From Promethearchaeota archaeon (lineage in GTDB: Archaea > Asgardarchaeota > Lokiarchaeia > Sigyniarchaeales > SOKP01): a stretch of DNA of 5,849 nucleotides. The translations under genes were made by a program, and so were the position numbers. Positions within the stretch are counted from its first letter, which is position 1. Each line of letters starts with the position of its first letter. The stretch spans positions 1-5,849 of the forward strand of contig JAEORV010000121.1 in assembly GCA_016840695.1 (NCBI GenBank), given 5' to 3'. Under the pieces are notes generated by a model, which made no database searches, was not told the DNA's origin, and saw only the letters and a program-made list of their open reading frames with translations. Below, in pieces: positions 1 through 5,848 of the stretch.

Positions 1-1217
1 TTTCTTATTGGAAGCCCCGATTGTTTGCTGATTTTTTTTAAATCTTCGTATTCTGCTTTAATGTTTATTATTTTAACTCCCGTATCAGAATCCATGTATG
101 ATATTTTATAATTCAGTTTGTACTCTTTTCCCTCTATTTTAATTTTTTTGTTCTCTATTTTTCTCTCAACACATACACGATCGATTGTATTAATTCTCAC
201 ACCCAGTGTTCCTAACCCTGTGATTATCTTTTCACAAATGTCGAATTTCTGCTCGGGATGACACATTACTTTTATAACATATCCAGGTCTATTTTTTTTA
301 GTTGTACTTGGGATCACTTGAATATCTAAAACATTGGATTTCTCTAAATTCGTAATAAAATCTCCTAATATTTCCCCTGAAACATCATCAACACTTGTTT
401 CTAAAACGGAAACTTGTTCCAAGTATTTTCTTAACTGATGAGTACTCACCTGCTCTTCAGTGTTGCCGTAAAATACACGTATGACATTTAAAAATTCTGT
501 AAATTCTTTTTGCCCAGTACTATAACTTACTTTATTAAGGTTCATAGTATAAGGTGCAACCTTAGGCTTTAAATTTGTTAATAATGCCGCACCAGTAGGA
601 GTAACTAATTCGCTCTCAATAGGCCCTTGTAACACCTTCAAATTAGATTTCTCTAGAATTTTTAATGTTGCTGGGGCAGGAACAGGTAAGATTCCATGAG
701 CTGTTTTTATTGTTCCTCCTCCCAGTGGTAATTTACTGCATAAAATCTCAAAATCCTCTTGAAAAGCTCCCAAGATCTCTAAAATTCGAGAAACTCCAGC
801 AATATCTATCAAAGTATCCACCGAAGAAAGTTCATGCAGGTGTATTTTCTCCTCTAATTCACCATGAACTTCTGATTCTGCCTGTATTAGCGAACTTAAA
901 ACGCTATTTGCGTAGGTTTTGGCTTGCTCGGTAAAAGATTTATTTTCCATAAAGTCATTAAGTGCAACCCTTAATTTTTTAGGCGTTCTATGGTTTTTTG
1001 ACTCCTTTATTTTAATCTTGAGTTGGTTTAGTTGAATATCAGAGCGTTTAACCTTCTTCAATTCAATTTCTAGCTTTGATACCCCCGATATGACGCTTGT
1101 TAATTCTTTCAATTCTCCAATTATTTGCTCATAATTAGGAACTAAGCCTAGCAAAGCTGAAAGTAGAATGTCCCCAGAAATCCCTGAATTTGAAGCGTCG
1201 ATGTATAGCACTTTCAT
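1..1217 (-). CDS. larC: LarC, nickel-pincer cofactor nickel insertase (3' end cut by window edge)
   Basis: LarC (DUF111 family) uses CTP to insert nickel into the thiolated pincer nucleotide made by LarB and LarE, giving the nickel-pincer nucleotide cofactor of lactate racemase and related enzymes; it acts in the cytosol. I translated the reverse strand from the ATG at 1217 and found 405 codons open to the edge. The N-terminus fits the family (MKVLYIDASNSGISGDILL). Further landmarks are HLHELSSVD (126-134), HGILPVPAPAT (174-184), ELVTPTGAALL (203-213) and ETSVDDVSGEIL (273-284). The last visible residues (DLKKISKQSGLPIR) match the usual C-terminal helix, so probably only some 10-20 residues are missing. 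LarC1 and LarC2 halves are in one frame, unlike Lactobacillus plantarum, where a frameshift joins them. There is no His-rich stretch. No clear Shine-Dalgarno precedes the start. It is divergent from the nikR unit. larA, larB and larE are not in the window. Confidence 0.95.
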   Translation of the reverse strand, partial: MKVLYIDASNSGISGDILLSALLGLVPNYEQIIGELKELTSVISGVSKLEIELKKVKRSDIQLNQLKIKIKESKNHRTPKKLRVALNDFMENKSFTEQAKTYANSVLSSLIQAESEVHGELEEKIHLHELSSVDTLIDIAGVSRILEILGAFQEDFEILCSKLPLGGGTIKTAHGILPVPAPATLKILEKSNLKVLQGPIESELVTPTGAALLTNLKPKVAPYTMNLNKVSYSTGQKEFTEFLNVIRVFYGNTEEQVSTHQLRKYLEQVSVLETSVDDVSGEILGDFITNLEKSNVLDIQVIPSTTKKNRPGYVIKVMCHPEQKFDICEKIITGLGTLGVRINTIDRVCVERKIENKKIKIEGKEYKLNYKISYMDSDTGVKIINIKAEYEDLKKISKQSGLPIR

Positions 1218-1304
1218 TTCTTACTAGTTTCTTTTAAGTTATTTTTAAATTGTTATAATTATATTAATATATTAAATTAACTGTTTCATAAAAAGAACAA
1301 GATC
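1218..1304. promoter_or_regulatory. Divergent larC / nikR-unit promoter region
   Basis: This 87-bp spacer separates the start codons of two divergent genes, so it must hold both promoters unless transcription starts further inside. It is extremely AT-rich. A 12-bp perfect palindrome, TTAATATATTAA, lies at 1264-1275 and can serve as a TATA element in either direction. Read rightward, a start about 25 nt downstream would fall near 1295-1300, leaving the gene at 1305 almost leaderless, which fits its lack of a Shine-Dalgarno. Read leftward, TATA-like sequence around 1258-1270 would give a leader of some 20 nt before larC. The promoter assignment is inference from position and composition. Confidence 0.6.
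1252..1281. promoter_or_regulatory. Candidate NikR operator (GTTA-N22-TAAC)
   Basis: Two inverted 4-bp half-sites, GTTA at 1252-1255 and TAAC at 1278-1281, bracket the central TATA palindrome. The total span is 30 bp, close to the 28-bp span of the E. coli NikR operator (GTATGA-N16-TCATAC), but the half-sites are short and the inner bases are only partly symmetric. A second GTTA copy is at 1238-1241. In DNA this AT-rich such matches arise easily. The call rests mainly on position, between a NikR gene unit and a nickel-cofactor gene. Confidence 0.2.
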
Positions 1305-2039
1305 ATGAGCGAACTTCAAACTTTAAAATGCTACATGTCTCAAATGCCCGCAACAATACTAAGCTTACTTGGAATAACACCTCCAGCTAACATAATTCCA
1401 GAACCTGTTCAATCAGTTTTGGATTTATATCAAGGAATTGAACGTATTAGTATAAATATGATTGATAACTTTGGATTATTTGAGATTACCTACCACAAGC
1501 CTCAATTCATGATTACGAACTCTGAAGCGATGCTCTTACTAAGCACGAAGAATCCATATACTCTCGGTATTCTCCATCAACTCATATTTGGTGGATTTGA
1601 TGTGGAACCAAACGGATTTCATTTACTAAAGCAAATCGAAGCAAACGGTAAAAAATCCTGTATAGTTGCAAGAGAAAAAGATTTGGAGCGTTATGACGGG
1701 GGCACTCATTCCATTGCAAAAGATACGGATATGGCTACATGGGTTGAAAGTGCTAAAACAATCAACACCTTTGATCTTTCACTAATGCATTACCACGATT
1801 TTGAAAACCTTCACAAGCAGCAGCAAAGATTAAAACAAAGAACCCCCGAAGATTTGATAGAAAAATTAATTCTTAGGACTGATAAATGGATATTGGGTAA
1901 TTATAAACAACTCAGGGGTAATTCGTTAATGATTATTTTAGGAACTCACGGGCGTTCAAAATTGGACTTGGAATATTCGGGAAAAATTGCCCAATGGCGA
2001 GAAGCTAGTGTTCCTGTCGCTATTTTTATACGCAAGTGA
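1305..2039 (+). CDS. Uncharacterised protein, degenerate alkaline-phosphatase-superfamily-like, in nikR operon
   Basis: I cannot name this 244-residue protein. By eye its layout resembles a shortened member of the alkaline phosphatase/phosphodiesterase superfamily. A hydrophobic strand ends in an Asp (ERISINMIDNFG, 46-57, D54), where the family has its first metal-binding Asp. LLKQIEANGKKSCIVAREKDL (107-127) resembles the strand usually read as 'leeaGyktalvg'. MHYHDFENLH (161-170) sits where many members have an Asp...His pair, and D193-K-W-I resembles the following helix. LMIILGTHGRSKLD (208-221) is placed like the usual 'vvtSDHG', but here reads GTHG. No signal peptide or membrane helix is apparent. 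Several catalytic ligands look altered, so it may be inactive, bind a different metal, or be something else. The start is the first ATG after an in-frame TAA at 1278, with no Shine-Dalgarno. nikR follows after 34 bp, so co-transcription is likely. A nickel-related role is inferred only from context. Confidence 0.8.
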   Translation: MSELQTLKCYMSQMPATILSLLGITPPANIIPEPVQSVLDLYQGIERISINMIDNFGLFEITYHKPQFMITNSEAMLLLSTKNPYTLGILHQLIFGGFDVEPNGFHLLKQIEANGKKSCIVAREKDLERYDGGTHSIAKDTDMATWVESAKTINTFDLSLMHYHDFENLHKQQQRLKQRTPEDLIEKLILRTDKWILGNYKQLRGNSLMIILGTHGRSKLDLEYSGKIAQWREASVPVAIFIRK

Positions 2040-2057
2040 ATCTAATATTCAAGAATT

Positions 2058-2062
2058 AGGAG
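2058..2062 (+). promoter_or_regulatory. Shine-Dalgarno of nikR
   Basis: AGGAG ends 11 nt before the ATG at 2074. It supports that start and shows that nikR is translated from an internal site of a longer message, whereas the first gene of the unit has no such site. Confidence 0.7.
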
Positions 2063-2073
2063 TAAATTTTTAA

Positions 2074-2646
2074 ATGGAAGAAAATAAGGAAGAATATAAA
2101 CGATTTACTGTTTCCCTCCCTCAAGAATTGTACGATAAGATTGAAAAGTATCGGACTGAATTAGAGATAAGCAGATCTGACGCAATTCGAAGAGCAATGA
2201 AAGAATTTTTAAAAGAGAGAGATTTAGAAGAAGGAACGCTCTCAGATTCTACGGAAATCGTTGGTTGTATTACAATGGTAATGACTCACGAGCACATAAA
2301 AGTTGACGATACCTCATTTAAACACGATCCTGATATTGATCACGACCATGACCACGATCACGACCACGATCATGAACACGATCACGACCACAAACACGTT
2401 CATCAATATACATCTAAACCCCTTTATGCAAGCGTTCAACACGCAGATTTATTAAAATCTAACGACTATCAGCATCATTTTAGAGATGTGATCATATCAA
2501 CAATGCATCTTCATTTGGAGTTTGAAAAATGCATGGAAATAATTGCCTTATCTGGTCCTTATAAACGGGTACTCGAATTGAAAAAGAGCCTGGAAAGCTT
2601 GAAAAGTGTAATCGTGATCAAATTTTTAATAACTCCGAAGAAATAG
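2074..2646 (+). CDS. nikR: NikR nickel-responsive transcriptional regulator with His/Asp-rich insert
   Basis: NikR is a homotetrameric nickel sensor. An N-terminal ribbon-helix-helix domain binds an operator when the C-terminal ACT-like domain holds nickel, usually repressing uptake genes. Here residues 9-49 form the ribbon-helix-helix (KRFTVSLPQELYDKIEKY, then ISRSDAIRRAMKEFL). The four square-planar nickel ligands of E. coli NikR (His76, His87, His89, Cys95) line up with His134, His145, His147 and Cys153 with identical spacing, in QHHFRDVI and MHLHLEFEKC. The rest of the sensor domain continues to the end (IIALSGPYKRVLELKKSLESL). The protein has 190 residues against 133 in E. coli. The difference is mostly an insert of about 46 residues after THEH (71-74), including a segment (84-110) with 12 His, mostly alternating with Asp. 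It is second in a two-gene unit, divergent from larC, so autoregulation and larC control are likely. All other features are those of a functional NikR. Confidence 0.93.
   Translation: MEENKEEYKRFTVSLPQELYDKIEKYRTELEISRSDAIRRAMKEFLKERDLEEGTLSDSTEIVGCITMVMTHEHIKVDDTSFKHDPDIDHDHDHDHDHDHEHDHDHKHVHQYTSKPLYASVQHADLLKSNDYQHHFRDVIISTMHLHLEFEKCMEIIALSGPYKRVLELKKSLESLKSVIVIKFLITPKK
2341..2403 (+). repeat. His-Asp dipeptide-coding repeat inside nikR
   Basis: This imperfect hexamer tract reads CAY-GAY and encodes residues 90-110 of NikR, starting HDHDHDHDHDHEH. A 15-bp stretch (CACGATCACGACCAC) occurs exactly at 2353-2367 and again at 2377-2391. Elsewhere both His codons and both Asp codons are mixed. 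That mixing suggests the tract is old and kept for its protein sequence rather than being a fresh slippage product. Interruptions by Glu, Lys and Val occur only toward its 3' end. Confidence 0.85.
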
Positions 2647-2647
2647 C

Positions 2648-2656
2648 TTGTTTTTT
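2648..2656 (+). terminator. T-tract terminator of the nikR unit
   Basis: TTGTTTTTT begins one base after the nikR stop codon region. T-tracts on the coding strand are the usual archaeal intrinsic terminators. The tract forms the left arm of an 8-bp inverted repeat (TTTTTTAT / ATAAAAAA, 2651-2667) shared with the opposite gene's terminator. Confidence 0.55.
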
Positions 2657-2661
2657 ATAAT

Positions 2662-2680
2662 AAAAAAAAGAAAAAAATAA
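2662..2680 (-). terminator. T-tract terminator of the sulfatase gene
   Basis: Read on the minus strand, two long T runs (seven and eight) separated by a C lie 28-46 bases past the sulfatase stop codon. Together with the T run at 2651-2656 they make a compact bidirectional terminator between two convergent genes. Confidence 0.6.
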
Positions 2681-2707
2681 GTAATAATAACTCCTTTAAG
2701 TTTAAGA

Positions 2708-5017
2708 TCATTGCTTGTACATTTCTGTTCGATGATTTGCTTCGGCTTCCTTTTTCTCCTCCTTTTTACGTGCTGACATTCCTCCTAACCGATCGTGTCG
2801 CGTACGGCGTCCAGTGTATTTAGGCAAGTCGATAACCACGCGATATATTTTGCCGGTGAACTCAAAAGGTCCTTTATAGTCATTAGTCACGGGAGAAAGG
2901 CTATCTCGACCTATATCCGTGCCCGTGGAGGATATAATATAAAGTAGGTATGGAATTGGAACTGAACCGCATTCTTTTCCATTGATGGAAATAGTAAGCG
3001 TCCCTTTTCTTTTTTGCCTCTCAAAATGAGCGCGAACGGTGGATTTTCCAGTAGGTACCGGGATATCAGAGCGTACTACTTGGTGATCCATGAACAAGTT
3101 AAAATCAAAAACTAAATGTGAGTCTTTAATGTAAAATGATAACCCCCCATTCATAGTACCTACTGCAACAAGCACGCCATTATCGTTTTCACTAGTCCGT
3201 TCGATTTCTACATCTATTATCCATGAACGAGCCGCAGTTAATGGTGCAACCCCAGCAGGTAAATGGTTAATGGGTGGATAATAAACGTAATGACGATTGA
3301 AGTGTACCGAGCCTGGTTGTCGTTCTCCCCTAAATAATTCTATGTTCCTATCATCAAGTGGAAGCACGCCATGACGACCTGCCTCGTTCCACCATAAATC
3401 AACCAATTCTCTCAATTTTTCAGGGTTCTCTGAGGCGAGATTGTGGCATTCGGAAAAATCTTCATCTAAGTGATACAGTTCCCATTCTTTCATATCAAAT
3501 GATTGCCCCTTGGTGTGATGCGTGACGGCTTTCCAGCCATCGTGAACAATTCCACGGTGTCCAAACATTTCAAAATATTGCGTGTATTTCCGAGTCTTCT
3601 CCTCAGGTGCATCGAAAGTATATACCATTGAAGTTCCGGAAATGGGCATCTGATCGTAGCCTTTATAAGACGGAGCGGGTTCTATTTCAAGAAGCTCCAA
3701 GATAGTTGGCATGATATCGGAGACGTGATGAAATTGATTGCGAATTCCGCCTTTATCTTTAATTCGTTTTGGCCAATGCATGATTAAAGGATCCCGAATT
3801 CCGCCACCGTGCGTGTTTTGCTTGTACCATTTGAGCGGTGTATTACCCACTTGAGCCCATCCCCATGGATAATTAGAGTGGCTATTTGGACCACCTATAT
3901 CATCTAAGCGATCTTGAATGGCGTTAATATCTTCTGATCTTGCATTAAAATACTTCATTTCTTCCATTATTCCCGCATGGCCGCCTTCTTGACTTGCTCC
4001 ATTATCAGATGTCACGACGATTAATGTATTCTCTATTTCACCGATTTCTTCAAGGAACGATACTAATCGTCCGATTTGATGATCCGTATGATCGAGAAAA
4101 GCTGCGAATGCTTCTTGTAATCGACAAGCGAATCTTTTATGATTCTCGGATAATTCGTCCCACGCTTTCACCCCATTATTGCGAGGGGCTAAATCCGTTC
4201 CCGGTGGAATGACACCCAGTTCGAGTTGTTTTTTATACCATTTCTCCCGCGTTACATCCCAACCAGCATCGAATTTTCCTCGATATTTTTGGCGATATTC
4301 TAGTGGAGACTGATGTGGAGCGTGTGTTGCGCCGAAGGCCAAGTATAAAAAGAAAGGTTTCCCAGGTCGTACGGATTTAAGATCGCAGATGAACTCCATG
4401 GAGCGATCAACGAGATCTTCTGACACGTGATACCCCTCTTCTGGTCCATACGGTGGATCAATGGGATGATTATCGTAAGTTAATTCGGGATAAAACTGAT
4501 CGGTCTCTCCTTGCATGAATCCATAAAATCTATCAAATCCTCTCTTGAGAGGCCAATTATCAAACGGTCCTGCCATCGATGCTTCCTCCATTTGCGTGAG
4601 ATGCCACTTACCTGTCATGAACGTGATATAACCTTCTTCTTGCAATATTTCACCCAGCGTCGCAGCATTCTTTGTTATTGAACCCCGTAAATTTGGAAAT
4701 CCGGAATTCATGTTCGAAACTGCCCGCATTCCTACAGCGTGATGATTACGTCCCGTTAACAAGCAAGCCCTCGTAGGAGAACATAATGCCGTGGTGTGAA
4801 AGTTCGTGTATCGCAAGCCACTAGCAGCGAGCTTGTCAATGTTCGGCGTATCAATCGAGGATCCATAGCACCCAAAATGGGAGAATCCCGTATCATCAAG
4901 TAGGATCACGACGACATTTGGGCTTCCATCGTTAAGTCGCTTTGGTGCAGGCCACCAAGGTTCTGAATCTTCAACCGTACGACCTATCTTCCCTTTAAAT
5001 TCTTCTTTACCATTCAT
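2708..5017 (-). CDS. Arylsulfatase, Cys-type, large cytosolic form
   Basis: This sulfatase hydrolyses organic sulfate esters using a formylglycine made from an active-site cysteine. Counting from the ATG at 5017 (769 residues), metal-binding Asp41-Asp42 lie in ILLDDTGF. Cys79 and Arg83 form the signature CSPTRACLLTGR, and Lys137/His139 are in TGKWHL. His232 is in ATHAPH, Asp338-Asn339 in VVTSDNG, and Lys399 in YKQNTHGGGIR. The catalytic set is complete. A C-terminal beta-rich, LamG-like region (about 597-742) follows, then a charged tail, as in long bacterial arylsulfatases related to Pseudomonas AtsA and mycobacterial forms. No signal peptide is seen, so it should act in the cytosol on imported substrate. 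A TTG at 5026 would add three residues, but the ATG gives the more ordinary start; neither has a Shine-Dalgarno. Sampled lines are about 45-48% GC, above the neighbours, suggesting transfer from a bacterium. The substrate is unknown, and no maturase gene is in the window. Confidence 0.94.
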   Translation of the reverse strand: MNGKEEFKGKIGRTVEDSEPWWPAPKRLNDGSPNVVVILLDDTGFSHFGCYGSSIDTPNIDKLAASGLRYTNFHTTALCSPTRACLLTGRNHHAVGMRAVSNMNSGFPNLRGSITKNAATLGEILQEEGYITFMTGKWHLTQMEEASMAGPFDNWPLKRGFDRFYGFMQGETDQFYPELTYDNHPIDPPYGPEEGYHVSEDLVDRSMEFICDLKSVRPGKPFFLYLAFGATHAPHQSPLEYRQKYRGKFDAGWDVTREKWYKKQLELGVIPPGTDLAPRNNGVKAWDELSENHKRFACRLQEAFAAFLDHTDHQIGRLVSFLEEIGEIENTLIVVTSDNGASQEGGHAGIMEEMKYFNARSEDINAIQDRLDDIGGPNSHSNYPWGWAQVGNTPLKWYKQNTHGGGIRDPLIMHWPKRIKDKGGIRNQFHHVSDIMPTILELLEIEPAPSYKGYDQMPISGTSMVYTFDAPEEKTRKYTQYFEMFGHRGIVHDGWKAVTHHTKGQSFDMKEWELYHLDEDFSECHNLASENPEKLRELVDLWWNEAGRHGVLPLDDRNIELFRGERQPGSVHFNRHYVYYPPINHLPAGVAPLTAARSWIIDVEIERTSENDNGVLVAVGTMNGGLSFYIKDSHLVFDFNLFMDHQVVRSDIPVPTGKSTVRAHFERQKRKGTLTISINGKECGSVPIPYLLYIISSTGTDIGRDSLSPVTNDYKGPFEFTGKIYRVVIDLPKYTGRRTRHDRLGGMSARKKEEKKEAEANHRTEMYKQ

Positions 5018-5073
5018 TTTTATCAATTGAGATGCGATATTTTTTTTATGTTTTTTTATTTAATGCATCCTCT

Positions 5074-5087
5074 AATATAAACTTTAC
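5074..5087 (-). promoter_or_regulatory. Putative TATA/BRE of the sulfatase gene
   Basis: On the minus strand GTAAAG-TTTATATTAG fits an archaeal purine-rich BRE followed by a TATA box. Transcription would start near 5048-5050, leaving a leader of about 30 nt before the ATG at 5017. This is inference from consensus only. Confidence 0.45.
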
Positions 5088-5100
5088 ACTGGTGATAACC

Positions 5101-5129
5101 GTTAATTTCAAATAAAGCAGGTAATTTCA
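5101..5129 (-). repeat. 10-bp direct repeat upstream of the sulfatase promoter
   Basis: GTTAATTTCA (5101-5110) and GGTAATTTCA (5120-5129) match at 9 of 10 bases and are offset by 19 bp, near two helical turns. They lie just upstream of the putative sulfatase TATA/BRE, where a transcriptional activator would bind. They could also be chance in AT-rich DNA. Confidence 0.3.
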
Positions 5130-5379
5130 CGGATTCAGTTTGATAGACTAATGTTAAAAAAATGACACTTATTAAATTATAAAAATACTAAGAAGCAGTA
5201 ACCATAAAAGGAAAAGGGAGTTAAAGAATAAAAAATTCCAAACGATTTAGAAAAAGCTTGATAAGGCGATTAGGTTAGGTAGTAGGGCGAATTTTTTATT
5301 CATTATAGGGTATGCATGTAAGATTATATGAATAATTTAGAGATAAAAAACATGATACTGTGTGAATTTTTTAATTTCT

Positions 5380-5407
5380 AAAAAAATAAAAAAAACTAAA
5401 ATAAAAA
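5380..5407 (-). terminator. T-tract terminator of the histone gene
   Basis: Read leftward, 36 bases past the histone stop, the minus strand shows T5, T4, T8 and T7 runs broken by single or paired bases. This is a strong archaeal-type U-tract termination region. It fits a highly expressed, single-gene transcript. Confidence 0.65.
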
Positions 5408-5442
5408 TGAGTTATTTAGATATTTTCAAAGATAAGGACGAC

Positions 5443-5640
5443 TTAGAGATCCTTTTCTTGAACGGTTTTACGGTTGTTTGCTTTTGCTCTTTTGATAGCT
5501 TTATCGAGAATTTCAATGATTGCATCGTTAAGGGCCGCACCATCAATTACGTCTCCAGATGTATTACATCCTTTTCCCTTTATATATTCTCTGACTTTTG
5601 ATTTCACGAATAAAGCTTCTACAGCCGTCTTTTTAGCCAT
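5443..5640 (-). CDS. Small histone-fold DNA-binding protein with short third helix
   Basis: This is a 65-residue histone-fold protein. A short helix 1 (SKVREYIKGKG, 14-24) is followed by loop 1 (CNTSGD, 25-30). A long helix 2 (about 31-55, VIDGAALNDAIIEILDKAIKRAKANN) leads to loop 2 with the paired Arg-Thr...Asp of histones (RKTVQEKD, 57-64). The chain ends almost at once, so helix 3 is only a stub. That form resembles the Bdellovibrio Bd0055 histone and the 'face-to-face' short-helix-3 histones of archaea and bacteria, not the wrapping HMfB type; this comparison is from memory. It presumably dimerises and binds DNA without sequence specificity. Start: an ATG at 5649 would sit directly against the GGAGG, so the ATG at 5640, nine bases away, is preferred. 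The gene has its own promoter and terminator and seems monocistronic. Open frames at 5362-5662 on the other strand are its shadows. Confidence 0.85.
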   Translation of the reverse strand: MAKKTAVEALFVKSKVREYIKGKGCNTSGDVIDGAALNDAIIEILDKAIKRAKANNRKTVQEKDL

Positions 5641-5649
5641 TTTTTTCAT

Positions 5650-5654
5650 CCTCC
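5650..5654 (-). promoter_or_regulatory. Shine-Dalgarno that fixes the histone start
   Basis: GGAGG on the minus strand abuts the ATG at 5649 with no spacer and lies 9 nt from the ATG at 5640. A ribosome placed by this site would use 5640, giving a protein starting MAKKTAVEALF. Confidence 0.75.
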
Positions 5655-5695
5655 AACTTTAATTATTGAATATTGAATAGAATTGATTTAAAAAT

Positions 5696-5711
5696 TATTT
5701 AAATTTAAATA
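5696..5711 (-). promoter_or_regulatory. Palindromic AT-rich promoter element of the histone gene
   Basis: A 16-bp perfect palindrome, TATTTAAATTTAAATA, lies 42 bases upstream of the GGAGG. As a TATA element it would start transcription near 5670-5675, leaving a leader of about 30-35 nt. Its symmetry would also suit a dimeric regulator, but perfect AT palindromes are common in such DNA. Confidence 0.4.
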
Positions 5712-5761
5712 TTGATTAGTCAAGCTTCTTTTTAAACTTACTGGTATTCTTTCATAAAACA

Positions 5762-5848
5762 TTAATAAAATCGTTCTAGATGCAATTTATGTCGTTTTGA
5801 ATTTATTAGAAAATCTAAGCGAATTTTTAAATTCCTTAAAGCAAAATA
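5762..5848 (-). other. Possible tail of a leftward gene entering from the right edge
   Basis: One minus-strand frame is open for 28 codons from the window edge to a TAA at 5762-5764, reading YFALRNLKIRLDFLINSKRH and a few more residues. The frame could be the C-terminus of an upstream gene, but a run this short is expected by chance, and the composition is not distinctive. Nothing else was seen in 5712-5849. Confidence 0.12.

Larger units (their letters stand above)
5018..5442. other. Noncoding spacer between sulfatase and histone genes
   Basis: This 425-bp stretch holds the sulfatase promoter elements and the histone terminator but no gene that I can support. Short open frames exist on both strands but lack plausible starts or ribosome sites. 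A purine run with an SD-like GGGAG (to 5220) is not followed by a start codon at a usual distance. I found no tRNA arms, no T-loop consensus and no clear long hairpin. The middle (about 5130-5370) remains unexplained. Both flanking genes point left, so this is the sulfatase upstream region. Confidence 0.6.

Noticed and set aside
665..934. Rightward open frame of 89 codons
   Set aside because: It lies wholly antisense to larC, whose reverse-strand reading carries all family motifs; the rightward product is featureless and has no ribosome site.
1..1217. Possible frameshift splitting larC into larC1 and larC2
   Set aside because: Codon-by-codon reading from 1217 to the edge is open throughout with N- and C-terminal motifs in one frame.
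1305..2039. The unknown gene as a truncated copy of the neighbouring sulfatase
   Set aside because: It lacks the CxPxR formylglycine motif and the YK...GGIR segment, and it shares no visible local similarity with the sulfatase beyond possible superfamily fold.
2341..2403. Possible CRISPR-like or minisatellite repeat
   Set aside because: The repetition is a short in-frame His-Asp coding tract with mixed codons inside nikR; there are no spacers or conserved longer repeats.
3994..4212. Rightward open frame of 72 codons
   Set aside because: It is antisense to the middle of the sulfatase catalytic domain, which is intact and recognisable.
5018..5026. Sulfatase start at the TTG at 5026
   Set aside because: The ATG three codons later is a more usual start codon and neither site has a Shine-Dalgarno; the longer form cannot be excluded.
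5018..5442. tRNA or small structured RNA in the spacer
   Set aside because: No T-loop consensus, cloverleaf arms or long GC-rich stems were found on either strand; short matches such as GGTGATAACC are too small to support an RNA gene.
5362..5662. Two rightward open frames opposite the histone gene
   Set aside because: They overlap the terminator and coding region of a well-supported histone gene with its own Shine-Dalgarno; their products look like antisense translations.
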